This document shows positions 22,381 through 33,514 of a DNA stretch of 64,000 bases, piece by piece. Position 1 is the stretch's first letter. The number at the start of each line of letters is the position of its first letter. The position numbers and the translations under genes were made by a program. Under the pieces are notes generated by a model, which worked only from the letters and a program-made list of their open reading frames with translations, did not search any database and was not told where the DNA came from. The DNA lies in NCBI RefSeq assembly GCF_029784135.1, contig NC_073745.1, forward strand, positions 45,553,521 through 45,617,520. Reading direction: 5' to 3'. Source of the stretch: Toxorhynchites rutilus septentrionalis. Lineage: Eukaryota; Arthropoda; Insecta; Diptera; Culicidae.

Positions 22381-25225
22381 AATGAACTTCGCCCAGGAAG
22401 AAGGCACTCATTCGCACCATCATAATTCCAGCGAAATGAGCACCGTGCAAATATTGTTTCCGCTGATAATCTCCCATAAACTGTTTCCTGCCCAAAATCC
22501 AGTGCCCATCTGTTCGCATTGTGTGCCGTGTCGCCTCATGAAATGCTTATTTAATTACTGCTCATTCTACTAACAACTATACACAGTGCCCACGGCAACA
22601 GACTCCCGGCACTCTCGGAGGGAGATTAGATTTGCAAACATACGGCAATTATGATTTTGAATAAAGTGTTCAGTTTGTTTGACCCCCGAAGCCCCTAGGC
22701 TGACGAGGCACCTTCCCCGCTGCTGCGCTGAAAGGTACACACGGCAGATGGTCAAACAAATGATTAGGATCCAATCAAATGCGGCTCATTGGTGCCGTTT
22801 CATGCCATTATGCCGGTGTTTGTTGCTCTTTTGCACTCTTTGTGACACCATCCATTTGACAGCCTCGCAGCAAAAGGCGACAGAAAGAAAAAAAACGTCC
22901 GAAACAGAAAGAACACGGACTTAAAATCCCTAAGCATAAGTGACAAATCAGTTAAACATACAAACAAATCGGTGACACCTAGCGCTTTCATCGCTGCGAG
23001 GGTTTTTCAGTGAAAGTGCGACGAGAAATGCAATTGTGACAGTCGCTCGGTGTGGGAATTTTTAACGAGTTCGAGCTGAGTGCAGAGAAAAGATCTTAGT
23101 ATAATACCTGTGTTGGGTGGGGGAATACGGAAGAGAGGAAAAAAAGCGAACGAAAAAGGGAAATCCTCCGTACATTGCAAACGACCGAAGAGCAACCAAC
23201 GGCGGGAAGATAATCCCGGGGCATGAAAGATTTTCCCATTTGTGTGGACCTTTCTTTCTCCGTTCACGAGAACTCCGGAATAGGATTAGAAGAGGTACCG
23301 TGTATTGTGTTGTCGGTCTGCCCAGGGCTCCGATTCTCGCATCGAGATTCTAATCCGAAAATTGTTTTATTGTAAATTTAAAAGATTAGCACTGATGGAA
23401 TGCGTGTAAGCTGGGCCGCCGCGAAGGATCGCCCATTCGAATGCAGTCGTGTGTTTCTTCACGGAGCGCTCGAAGTATCGAGTCGAATGTAGAGAATGGA
23501 AAAATTGATTGGTTTTCCCTTCTGTAATTTCCCGCTTCGATGAATTTCTCTATCCGCAGACGATGTGTTGTTTTGTTTCTCTAGGTTTTTTTTTTTGGTC
23601 TATTATGTTTGTCTGTGAATTGGTTCCGAGTTTTGTTTTATTTTCTTGTATTGTGGTTTATGACCCAGTGCAGGCTCGATTGCTCGATAAATCAGTGAAT
23701 TCCATTTAAATAAACACGTACGCATATAGAATTCGAGACCTTCTTGGGGAAGTTCCTTTAAGTAACGACGAAGATGTTAGAATTTAAAACTTGAAGATTT
23801 ATTGAAAATTTTACTCGACCGAAATTTTCAGATCGATTGATCGCACCATCACGGTAAATGCGTTATACCTGCCCAAGCGCTAATTTAGGGCGCGAAAAGA
23901 AACGGTACATACCATCAATCTGACACTTGGTGAAAGCCACAGGAGGACGTGCATAAATCCCGCGGCAACATCAATTATGTGTGCATCGAACAGAATGGAT
24001 CGCACCCTGCATCCTACACGAGAAGAAAAGCAAACTCGAAAACAATCCCCTCAGAGCCGCCAAAATTAAAGTGGGCCAAAATTGCACAAAAAAAATGGAA
24101 TAACTCCATCAAAGCCTTCCCAACGTGAGCGCGATCTTCTGCAGGGGCGTGAAAAGACTTTCACGATCCCCGGGACAGTTCCACCACCCATTTGGGGCCT
24201 CGAACGCCGCGCACAATCGAGGAGAAGGGCCGAAAATTGTTCTGCAAATTGAAATGCGCCACGGTTTTCATCGGTTCCCTCGAGGGCGAAGGTGGACTCC
24301 CATTTGTTCGCTTGTTCTGCCGCACGATTATACGGTCCGTGAAATGCGGCCTATCACTTGCTTCCCGACTTGCCGGGATCCTTCTCTGGGCGCCCGGCAC
24401 GGCGAGGGAGTTTGGCGCAGATGGATTATTGGTGGAGAAAATCGTGAGCCAAGATATCCAGCAATGTTCCGTTTGATGGGCATTGGTTCCACGGCTTAAA
24501 CAATGTTTTACGGATTGTCAGGCTCGGGTACTTTTGTTTGACGTGATTGTACTTGTGTAATGTTTTGTTTTCTCCCTCTGTTGGAAGCCGTGAGTGTGGA
24601 TTTATTCAACAATTGATGATTTACTGTATGTGGGAAAAGTATTGCGATCATACGCTTGACTTTCTTCGCTACATTATCCAGAGATATTTTGCACATGTAG
24701 GACATGATGAATAAATAATTTTGAAAAAAAAATATTCACACTCATATTAAATTGGACAAAAATAAATTCATTTAACCTTCAATACTGTATTTGGCACAGT
24801 TTAAAATTTTTGGACCTGCAGTGGAATCCGTTTATAATGACATCGAAGGGAAGTCATAATAAGCCGATGTCATACAAAACGTTTTGTAAAGATAACCCCA
24901 AAGTTAATTTTTAGCACATGTTATGGCATCCCGATTTATTACATTGAATGAGCCGAAAAATAACAGAAAATGCTCTACTCCCCAATACGTATATATCATT
25001 TGTATAATTTATATGCTAGTGCCAATATGAGTAAATATAAGCGAGCGAAACAGGCGACACATTGAAATGAAAGCATATGAAAGCTTTTCGTATAGTTAGC
25101 CAAATACACGGCCCAGACCGAGACGGATATAGATCCCCTTTATGCTCTCCTTTTTACTCTTAGGAAACACTTCCCAACTTCATTTTATAATGAGTTATAA
25201 TATTATCACGCTTTGTACAACAGTA
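22381..25225. other. Moderately GC-rich, possibly conserved non-repetitive DNA
   Basis: No family found elsewhere in the window occurs here. Two richer stretches stand out: 22900-23350, with a TTTTTCAGTGAAAGTG phrase resembling an initiator and 5' leader, and 24120-24500, where three frames are open at once (for example 124 codons at 24125-24499, +). Overlapping open frames without domains suggest GC-rich non-coding DNA, a 5' leader or regulatory DNA rather than a protein. No complete gene model is supportable. Confidence 0.35.
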
Positions 25226-25227
25226 CT

Positions 25228-25375
25228 AGTAGCTATATGGATAGTGTGGTCATATGAAACAGCCTCGCATTCCAGCCGGCCTTGGTTCGATCCCCACTGC
25301 CAGCGTATGGACTTTTTTTTGTAGAATCCCAAATGAAATGAAAAAATAAAAAAGAAAGAAATGTCTGCTCTCATA
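25228..25375 (+). mobile_element. SINE-like tRNA-derived element, family 2, copy 2
   Basis: Same order as 15421-15570: 'gatagtgtggtcatatgaaacagcc', a good B-box match TTGGTTCGATCCCC, then 'gaaatgaaaaaataaaaaag' and 'aaatgtctgctctcat'. Boundaries are approximate because no TSD was seen. Confidence 0.55.
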
Positions 25376-25421
25376 CATACAAACCTTTTTTAGGCTGTTA
25401 ACCCCTAAATGCATGTTGATG

Positions 25422-25609
25422 TGATTGTGTCACATTTACCCGAAACCCACTCACCCGAAAGACAGTTACCCGAAAGACAATCACCCGAATTCCACTCACC
25501 CGAATGTAACAAATACCCGAATGCTACATTTACCCGAATGCGACACTTACCCGAATGTAACAGTTTCCCGAATGTAACATTTTCTCGAATGCGACGCATA
25601 CCCGAAAGA
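25422..25609 (-). repeat. ATTCGGGTAAATG-type tandem array, copy 2 (inverted)
   Basis: About eleven units of the reverse-complement motif (CACCCGAATGTAACAAATAC and similar). The outer edge, GATTGTGTCACATTTACCCG, is the inverse of the terminal motif at 15413 and 28404. Together with the array at 28155-28404 it forms an inverted pair around a 2.5-kb interior. Any protein read through it (SPE and PE repeats) is an artefact. Confidence 0.85.
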
Positions 25610-25807
25610 AGGATATATTTGAATAATACGCAAAATTAGGTAGTATTTGTATATTTATTTCGGATCAGTGTTATATAAAGATTATATTTGTTTCGTACGT
25701 TCATTTCTATTCAAAAAGTATTTTTCGTGGGTAGTGCAATTTAAGAAATAGTGGCGTGGCGTTGAATAAAATCCCCTTCGAAATAATAAAAGTGAAAGAA
25801 TGTAGTA

Positions 25808-26940
25808 CTAGCTGACCCGGCAAACTTCGTCCCGCCCAAAATTTGTGTTTTGTTATCAATACCTTCAAACATTAACGTTTTCTTACTATGAGCAAGTTAA
25901 TGGGTCCAATCGCAGAACTGTTCATTGATTGATCATCTTTCTATTCGACCTCGTTGAATTTACCTTTTACAATAAAATTCCTAGTATTTCTAACAAAACT
26001 CCTCATTATAATATGAGATTATTTTCAGACACAATTCTCGTTCAAGATTTTTCAACCACTTGTAAATAACGTGTTTCTCCGTTACATGGAATAAATGTTT
26101 TATACAGAAAATATGATAGAATAAAGACAGCCCTAAATCGGACAATTTTTTCCTCGAGTTCTGCTGCTTATCAACACATCCGGCAATCCTTTTTTTGGTA
26201 TAGATAGAAGAAGATATATGAGTGCGTTTCATCATATTAAAATCAATTTCCAGTTTCGAACAAATATCAATTTCGCTAGCGCAAACATCAAATGGACTAA
26301 CAGTACTTGTCACTTTGTAATTGTAGAACATATGTGAATATAATGTTCCAAATTTTCCCTTTTTCCTTCAGAGTGTTCCGAAAATTTCCAATTGTCATGT
26401 TTGGTTGGTATATTTTTGGTTGAAATATGTGTTATATATATTTATGGGACCCTCTCTCCATTCCAGAGGAAGGAGGGGTGTCATACCGTTATAGAAACAT
26501 TTCTCATACCCATAAAAACCCACATCCCAAATTGTGTTTGATTAGTTCTCGAGTTATGCAGAAGTTTGTGTTTCGTTTGTATGGCAGCCCCCCTTAGGGA
26601 AAAGCGGAGGGGTGTATTCACCATAGAAACGTTTCGTGCCCTATAAAACCTTCACATGCCAAATGTGGCTCCATTTGCTTGATAAGTTTTCGAGTTATGC
26701 AGAAATTTGTGTTTCATTTGTATGACAGCCCACCTTTAGAGAGGGTGGTGGAGAGTCTAACCACCATAGAAACATTTATTGCACCCTAAAACCTCAATAT
26801 GCCTAATTTGGTTACATTTACTTGATTAATTCTCGAGTAATGCAGAAATTTGTGTTTCATTGGTTAGATTATGAAGTTTATCCATTCATATGAATGACAC
26901 TGCCCGTTTACTTAATAGAAAGTTTCTAATTTTGGTACAT
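25808..26940 (+). repeat. Satellite-bearing dispersed repeat J, copy 1
   Basis: It begins CTAGCTGACCCGGCAAACTT, then a shared body ('cacaattctcgttcaag', 'aataaagacagccctaaatc'). It then carries about three tandem 140-bp units over 26440-26880, each containing 'atagaaacgtttc', 'ctcgagttatgcagaaa' and 'tttgtgtttcatttgtatg'. Copies occur at 44088-50944 (interrupted) and inverted at 56990-57700, where a TCTG microsatellite follows the tandem units. Tandem units plus a GTCT-type microsatellite recall Helentron-associated (HINE/DINE-like) elements; that is a tentative comparison. Confidence 0.7.
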
Positions 26941-26952
26941 ACGTATTATACG

Positions 26953-27845
26953 TATTATTTTCTTCGCTGAAATCAATCCTGAGTTCACTGTTATGGGGGC
27001 GAAGTCCCCATCTAACGAGGACAACGAACTGAGACGACCTCTCGCTGTGTTCCACCGATTACTCGGTTAGTTTGAAACACAGGAGATGATCCTCTATTTA
27101 GGTCCGACCGAGCATTAGCGAGCGTCAGAAGGCATTCGTTTATCTGGTGCGTCACGTTTGCAACCAGGCAATCAAAATTTATGACATAATTCATCGGGCA
27201 AACGAAATGCACCAGGTAAACTGACTAAAGGGTCGTCTCCTATGTTTCAAACAAACCGGGCAATCGGTGGAACACAGGTTTGCCTGCGAGAGGCCGCCGC
27301 TTCCGGCGGGTCGGCGGCCGGCTCGGATTGCGTCACCTCTGCGGCTTGGTGTCGCCTCGGTTCCTTATCCTCGTTAACACGTTCGACGCCCCGTCACCCA
27401 GATATGGATGACACTTTCCTCGTTCAAATTGAACAGGTTTTTCAAAAGAAATTTAATAGAATAAGCAGCTAAGTGTAACTATAGGATATGTAGAAAAATA
27501 ATAAAATTATAACTTTATCATTATAATGTTTATGCTATACTTTTTATTAATTTATAGTGCGGATGGTTTGTACTGGAATTTTTCGCGAAAGCCATATAAT
27601 ATGAGTTTGGCATGTGTTATTGTTGTCGATTCATCTTCAAATTATGAAAAATATTGATAAATCATGTAAAAGTTGACTACTAACTAAGTTTGATCTTCAT
27701 TTAATAATCCGCAAGAAACTCAGAAACGTCGCTTTGGGCGACGAACGTGTTAAATGGGGCTTTGCCCCCATTACATTGATGTCAGAATGAATTTCATCAC
27801 GAAATAATAAATTCATGATAAAAACTGCGCTGCGATGGTAAATAC
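26953..27845. repeat. Foldback repeat H, full copy with inverted arms
   Basis: The left arm (about 26953-27105: 'gttatgggggcgaagtcccc', 'ctgtgttccaccgatt') is the reverse complement of the right arm (27230-27373 plus 27754-27845). The arms enclose a centre of about 120 bp. The right arm is split by a TTAA-flanked MITE. A right-arm-only copy lies at 14250-14506. The predicted hairpin is very stable. Confidence 0.7.
27378..27749. mobile_element. piggyBac-like MITE (372 bp) in TTAA
   Basis: Ends CACGTTCGACGCCC and, inverted, CACGTTCGTCGCCC, flanked by TTAA at 27374-27377 and 27750-27753. The paralogous sequence at 14410-14420 has one TTAA and no insert, which proves both the insertion and its target. 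The interior is AT-rich and non-coding. TTAA duplication is the hallmark of piggyBac-superfamily transposition; the responsible transposase is not in the window. Confidence 0.85.
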
Positions 27846-28154
27846 GTAGCATTTTTTCTCATCTATTCTTTTCACACTTTCATTCAATTTCTCTATGTTA
27901 AAGTTACCTGCTTAATTTTCGGAATATTCCATAACCCCTGCTCATTTCTGAATGATCTCTTGACGTTAAAGAGCAATACGGAAAGGAAAGAAGACATGTC
28001 AATTGTTCCTACACTAAATTCTAAAAATGACACAGCGAAGTCTTCAACATCTTTTTTCGAATTTCCTCATAACAATTTCTCATTCTACTTCGTAACTTCG
28101 TAACAGGAGATTCGACAAAACTCATAATTTGGTTTGTCGGAACTTTTCCTTCTT
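27846..28154 (+). repeat. Repeat block shared with 14957-15266
   Basis: Collinear with the 14957 block, and here directly adjoining foldback repeat H with no LTR between. It leads into the array at 28155. Confidence 0.75.
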
Positions 28155-28404
28155 CACTCGAGTAAACATTCCATTCGGGTAAATGTCACATTCGGGTGTT
28201 TGTCACATTCGGATAAACGTTGCATTCGGGTAAATGGCCATTCGGGTATTTGTCGCATTCGGGTAAATGTCCATTTGGGTATATGTTGTATTCGGGTATT
28301 TGTTACATTCAGGTGAATCTCATTCGGGTATGTGTTCCATTCGGGTAAATGTGCTTTGGGTAAACTGTTTCGGGTGAATGGTATTCGGGTAAATGGGACA
28401 CAAC
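28155..28404 (+). repeat. ATTCGGGTAAATG-type tandem array, copy 3 (longest)
   Basis: About 14 degenerate units of 15-18 bp, alternating GGGTAAATG and GGGTATTTG, ending in TTCGGGTAAATGGGACACAA. It is the longest of three arrays and inverted relative to the array at 25422. Confidence 0.85.
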
Positions 28405-28803
28405 CGATGATGTATATGTAGGGGAACCGCGAGCAATACGGACTGTGGGGATAATATGGACAGGTGGTTGATTTGTATAGTTACATTTTGAATTTCAAAT
28501 TTCTGTTAATGCCCTATGACAATGAATACTAATCAAAAGTGGAACAGGGAAACAAAAACCAAAAATCATACATGATTCCGCGTGTGGATGTAATTTTAGC
28601 TGCTTCGATATTAAGCATTTTGAGTGGTTTAATATCAAAATTCAATTCACTGATGGTTATATTTCGGTTTGTGAGTTAACAGAGAAGTGATATTAGATTT
28701 GTACGGAAAAGTAAATCAATTTTTGAGTGGAAATTTTAAATTATTGAAATAATTGTACTGATGGGGTAAAACGGACAGTTACCAATGGGAGTTTTTTTTT
28801 ATC
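28405..28803. other. Spacer, no gene seen
   Basis: AT-rich sequence with no repeat recognised and no coding frame of interest. It contains 'gcgagcaatacggactg' and 'gatggggtaaaacggacag', which may be diverged ends of another element. Confidence 0.3.
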
Positions 28804-28805
28804 TA

Positions 28806-30094
28806 AAGGGTGTGTCACATCAAATTGCATCACGGAAAAAATGCTGTAGAAATTCGCCCAGTAGACCGATCCTTTTGAAAATTTTAGACAGTAAAATAAA
28901 AACTATTAAACAACTTTTGGCATTTTCTTTTTATTCATACTTCGAGCCCTAGTCCATATGCTCGCACCTTCCTCTTTACCTCGTCCATAAGGTTCTGTAC
29001 AACGTCAGGTTGTAGTTTTTTTTGAACAGAAATCCATTTTCTCTTGAAGTCCGCCTCCGATTTGACAACTTTTGGGTTCTTCCGGAGGGCCTGCTTCATA
29101 ATCGCCCAATATTTCTCTATTGGGCGAAGCTCCGGCGCGTTGGGCGGGTTCATTTCCTTTGGCACGAAGGTGGCCCCGTTGGCTTCGTACCACTCCAACA
29201 TGTCCTTTGAATAGTGGCACGAAGCGAGATCCGGCCAGAAGATGGTCGGGCCCTCGTGCTGCTTCAATAGTGGTAGTAAGCGCTTCTGTAGGCACTCCTT
29301 AAGGTAAACCTGCCCGTTTACCGTGCCGGTCATCACGAAGGGGGCGCTCCGCTTTCCGCAAGAGCAGATCGCTTGCCACACCATGTACTTTTTGGCAAAC
29401 TAGGATAGTTTCTGCTTGCGAATCTCCTCCGAAGCGCTGAATTTATCCTCTGCGGAGAAGAACAACAGGCCCGGCAGCTGACGAAAGTCCGTTTTGACGT
29501 AGGTTTCGATGTCCATTACCAGGCAATGCGGCTTCGTCAGCATTTCGATGTACAGCTTCCGGGCTCGCGTCTTCCCCACCATGTTTTGCCTTTCGTCGCG
29601 GTTAGGAGCCTTCTGAACCTTGTATGTACGCAGGCCCTCCCGCTGCTTGGTCCGCTGGACGAATGAACTTGACAAATTCAGCTTATTGGCGACATCCCGG
29701 ACCGAACTTCTCGGATCACGTCTAAACTGCTTAACTACGCGCCTGTGATCTTTTTCACTGACGAAGCATCCATTTTTGCCGTTCTTCACATTCCGGTCGA
29801 TGGTTAGGTATCGTTTTAGTACTCTGCTGACCGTGGATTGGACGATTCCCAGCATCTTACCGATGTCCCGATATGACAACTCCGGATTCTCGAAATGAGT
29901 ACACAGGATTAATTCACTACGCTCTTTTTCTTTCGACGACATTTTTCCAAATTTACGAAAAATTGACAGTGAAGTATGGCCAACGTGATCTATACACTCT
30001 TATCTGATTATAAGCGAAAGCTGAAGATATAATTCCTAAAAATTAAATTTCTACAGCGTTTTTTCCGTGATGCAATTTGATGTGACACACCCTT
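28806..30094 (-). mobile_element. ITmD37E transposon, inactive copy
   Basis: A 1289-bp copy of the element at 15626, in the opposite orientation and flanked by TA (28804-28805, 30095-30096). Its 49-bp TIRs differ at one base. The transposase is broken (see 28935-29942). The ends are still good enough to be mobilised in trans by the intact copy, which is inference from TIR identity. Confidence 0.9.
28935..29942 (-). pseudogene. DD37E transposase pseudogene
   Basis: The reading frame runs on the minus strand from an ATG at 29942 to the stop at 28935 and aligns residue by residue with the intact transposase at 15778. Three lesions are visible. An in-frame loss of three residues follows residue 44 of the intact protein. 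The first catalytic aspartate codon (29508-29510) now reads isoleucine, through two base changes. A TAG replaces a lysine codon at 29400-29402, equivalent to residue 184. The second and third acidic residues (WPDLASCHYS and RPIEKYW) remain. Both the stop and the lost aspartate would abolish catalysis. The helix-turn-helix half upstream of the stop is intact, so a truncated DNA-binding product is conceivable. Confidence 0.9.
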
Positions 30095-30096
30095 TA

Positions 30097-30904
30097 TTCC
30101 TAAGGGATGCCCTTCGTCCAAAAATGGAAATCAGATCGCCAAATGTGGGCTGTTTAGAAGCTGACTGGAATCAAAAGCAAAATAGTCGAGGGTCTGTCCG
30201 TTTATACTGCTGTAATGCACGATATCACTTCTAGGTGGATTAATTCGATTTTTGCATCATTCAACGGACGTTCGTGAAAAAAAGTAATTAACGAATTTAA
30301 AGAACCGATCATGTACATTTTATTTATTGGTCCAAAAAAATGATCTGTGCAAAGTTTTAGCTCGATCAGACATGATTAAGGGGCGCCTCAAAGCGCCATA
30401 TCTTCATTCAGTCTCAAGTCCCAAAAAGTGGATTTTCGGCCAATTTTTTTTTCGTGATAACACCAGATCTCGACGTTTTATGCATTTTTAAGTCATTTAG
30501 CATCGAAAAAAAATTTAGATTTTCTAAATTTCATTTGGAAGATTTTCGAGGATCAAAAAATCAAAAATTTGAGCGCTTTGAGGCTCCCCTAAATCATGTC
30601 CGATTGAGCTGAAACTTTGCACAGATCATTTTTTTTGGACCAGTAAATAAAATGTACATGATCGGTTCTTTAAATTCTAAAAATCTATTCTAAATTTAAA
30701 ACAAAATTACTTTTTTTTCCATACCTTCATTGCCTTTCAGGCTAAGTCCCAAAAGGTCGATTTTCGGCCAAAAATTTTTTTCGAGATGACACCAGATCTA
30801 GACGTTTCATGCATTTTTAAGCCATTTGGCATCGAAAAAAAAATCGATTTTCCGAATTTTCTTTACTCCTTGGAAGATTTTCGCGGATAAAAAAAAAATA
30901 TAGG
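30097..30904. repeat. Family G repeat with internal inverted repeats
   Basis: 30290-30390 ('aaagaaccgatcatgtaca', 'gatctgtgcaaagttttagctcgatcaga') is the inverse of 30590-30680. The phrase 'gagcgctttgaggctcccc' and the block 'ccgatcgagctraaactttgcacag' recur at 32396-32530, so the family G unit is interrupted by the insertion at 30905. No gene is seen. Confidence 0.6.
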
Positions 30905-32377
30905 ATGTTGTGTCCAAGATACGACCGCATTGTTGACGTAGAACAACGCTGTTATTTTATATAAGTCGCTTATTTATACCTTCGGATATTATTCTATAAT
31001 GCTATGAAATTTTAGAAACAACTGTTGCGTTGTTGTTGAACGTTGCATTACTTTCTCATGTTCGAGAGAAGCGCAGCTGTCACCCTTAGTGGAAGAAGTT
31101 TTGCTACTGGCAAACGGAGCCTAATCACATACAAAATTCCAGAACGGCATTTACTTTCTTGGTGACTAAACAAGCGAAATAATTTCTTTTTGTTAATAAC
31201 CTCTAAAACAGTAGCAATGCTTCATTATGATCAATATTAGCGCAAATGCAATCCTAGTTGAAGGCAGTTTTGCGATTGACACGCGAACCTAAATAACTTA
31301 TAACATTCCAATAAGACATTCAAGATGATTGGTATTCCCCAACAATTTTTTGGCACACAACCTTAACGCCTGCTTCGCCATAACGTCAGTTTAATGCATT
31401 GATGCATTCTCAAAGGCACCAACGAAGCTCTTATGATGACGGAGAACAGACAATGTTAACTGCTTGGAAAAAGACTGAATTATGTCACACAGCTTGTACT
31501 CTGCCCATCGATGCGAATTCGCTGATGAATTCGTCAAGAGCGATCGCCTTCACCACCAGCGGGGGGAGCTTGATTTAGGTTGCTGCCTGGGTAAAGGCTT
31601 TTACATTTTCGACCGACGCGCCGAAATCGCCTACTTCGCTGTTGTTCGATGCGGTGTCACACTCGCTAAGGCTCGGTTCAGTGCGAGCGCTTTTCACTGC
31701 ACCAACATCGCGTGCATCATTAGATGACGCTTGCCTTTAAATTTTATTGTCCCTGGCAATGCGTTCGTTTTTTGCAGGGCTCGAGCCTGCCTTTCTCTTA
31801 TTCGTGCTCATCACACACTACGCGAAGCGTCCAATTTATGACGCGGAAAGAAAAACACAATACATTCGCGAAAACGCGAAAACGCGATATCCAGGTTGGA
31901 TTACCACTGGTGGGCTCCAATCTTAGATCGAAGCGCAACGAAAGCAAAGTGAACTGGATTGCTCAACAGTCCGATGCCGAATGAAAGTTTGCCTCAGCGA
32001 GATCCACTGTTTATACTCTAGGCAAGTATTCCCCTTCATTCTTCTACTTTTCCTTTGTTCACGGAGACTTAAAATCCTACGATTTCACCTCCGTTAGTCG
32101 TCGATAAGTTGCACGTTATTGACAGCTCTGTTCGGGAAAGCACACAAATGTATGGGAAAATGGAAACGCTTAAAGTTTTCATGAATTTTAACCATTCACA
32201 AACCAGGGGATTCTAATGTATAGCATAATAAACAAATCTTACGGAATTTTCGATTCGTTTAGTGTGTAAATCGTCAAAATCCGTTCGCGGCAAAAATAGT
32301 TATTAACGTTAACTTTATTTCATAAAAACGTGACCTGTTTTCTGATTTGGCACCCTTAATGAAAGACGTAGTTCTAC
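30905..32377 (+). mobile_element. Nested TIR family D element (1.47 kb), GC-richer core
   Basis: This block interrupts a family G repeat: left host 'ggaagattttcgcggat', right host 'aaatcaaaattttgagcgcc'. The left end TATAGGATGTTGTGTCC matches the terminus at 8823, and the right 290 bp match 9095-9400 inverted. The ends contain GACGTAGAAC and its inverse. The core 31480-31990 is GC-richer, with frames of 81 and 86 codons (31482-31727, 31724-31984) that match no domain I know, so I do not call genes. A TATA-like 'gtttatactc' lies at about 32008. Confidence 0.6.
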
Positions 32378-32530
32378 GTCAAAATCAAAATTTTGAGCGC
32401 CTTGAGGCACCCTTGAATCATGTCCGATCGAGCTAAAACTTTGCACAGATCATTTTTTAGACCTATAAACAAAATGTACATGGTCGGTTTTCGAAATTTG
32501 ACATGACCATTTTCGCTGCCACCCTAATAG
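32378..32530. repeat. Family G repeat, right part
   Basis: Continuation of the repeat interrupted at 30905, ending 'gaccattttcgctgccaccctaa', the same end motif as at 350-370. Confidence 0.65.
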
Positions 32531-32716
32531 AGATAGATAGAAGATATGTCACAACTAGACTATTCACGTAGCGCAGCATCTAAACATCTACTATGTAAAC
32601 TTACGTTATACCTCATGAAGCCAATGTTTTTTTCTAAGTGTAACCATGTTCTCGCGCTATGTAATTATCATCAATATTGTTGAATCATTCCTAAGAGATA
32701 CGAAAACGATCCCACA
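32531..32716. other. Spacer, no gene seen
   Basis: AT-rich spacer between a family G end and the small MITE at 32719. Confidence 0.3.
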
Positions 32717-32718
32717 TA

Positions 32719-32969
32719 TGGTCGGTGTTAAGTCAGACCGGACCATGTGACATTTTTATGATTTCAAGAAAAACGCGCTTGAAGTTTGGTCCTATAAGGG
32801 GTTTTCATTGAGCATTCAAAAAAATGTCGATGCGTTATTCCTGCTGTACGCGTAATTTTTCAGTTCTGATTAATGTGGTATGCAGCTTACGAAATGCTTA
32901 ACCTAATGTAATCAATAGCTAGAAATGTTCAATTCTGCGACTTGGTCCCCTCTGACTTAACACCGACCA
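32719..32969. mobile_element. MITE family F (251 bp, TA-flanked)
   Basis: Inverted ends TGGTCGGTGTTAAGTCAGA, matching over about 19 bp, are flanked by TA on both sides (32717-32718, 32970-32971). Too small to code. Confidence 0.75.
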
Positions 32970-33081
32970 TATCTAATACAGATATCAACACATTTTTTTT
33001 TTTTAAATGAAATATTTTTTTTTAGGAAAACAACATAGATTTCATTGTGGCATCCATCGAAATCATGGCATGATTGGGGCA

Positions 33082-33514
33082 TTTACAGATGCACGGGCCG
33101 AAGGTTGTGCAGTCTACTGATCATTCAACAAGAGCCAAAGGTTGTACCGCTCATGACAACTCTACACGAACTGATGATTGCGCCGGCTAGTGACCATTCT
33201 ATCCTGGATTCCTCGAGTCGAGAAAGACGCACCACGCTAGATATGAGGTACAGACTAGGGGGGCGTTGCTGATTAATGGTCAGCTGCATCCCAATAGGAA
33301 GTATCCCGTGTCGGGCACACGTACAGAGCATTGGAGACAGCAACATCCCAATTACGAAAACACTTGTAATACTAACCTCGAGCCAACCGCGAGTAATCGG
33401 TTACATATTACTAACATAGATAATAAGAAATATTGTCAAAGTATTGGACTCCCGGCCCCGTGAGGCTAACGCCATATGAGCCTTGATAAAAATATATATT
33501 TTGGAAAAAAAAAA
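33082..33514 (+). mobile_element. 3' end of a LINE (same family as 59671-61425)
   Basis: 433 bp nearly identical to the reverse complement of the 3' part of the LINE at 59671-61425, from 'tttacagatgcacgggcc' to the tail 'gataaaaatatatattttgg' plus an A-run. It is strongly 5'-truncated, leaving only 3' UTR. ATCCATCG follows the tail and also occurs 29 bp before the 5' junction, a possible but untidy TSD with filler DNA. The frames here are not genes. Confidence 0.85.

Noticed and set aside
24125..24499. 124-codon frame in a GC-rich stretch
   Set aside because: Three overlapping frames are open over the same 300 bp, typical of stop-poor GC-rich DNA. No domain is seen.
25409..25639. Repetitive protein-like frame (PERQLPERQSPEFHSPE...)
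   Set aside because: It is the translation of the CACCCGAAT tandem array. The same array elsewhere is in other frames.
15626..30094. The two ITmD37E copies as ends of one large composite transposon carrying 15.6-30.1 kb
   Set aside because: Each copy has its own complete TIR pair and TA duplication, and no outer duplication joins them. Independent insertions are simpler.
33045..33463. Small frames recurring at 59720-60252 that look like a conserved gene
   Set aside because: They are the 3' UTR of a LINE present in two copies. Conservation reflects recent transposition.
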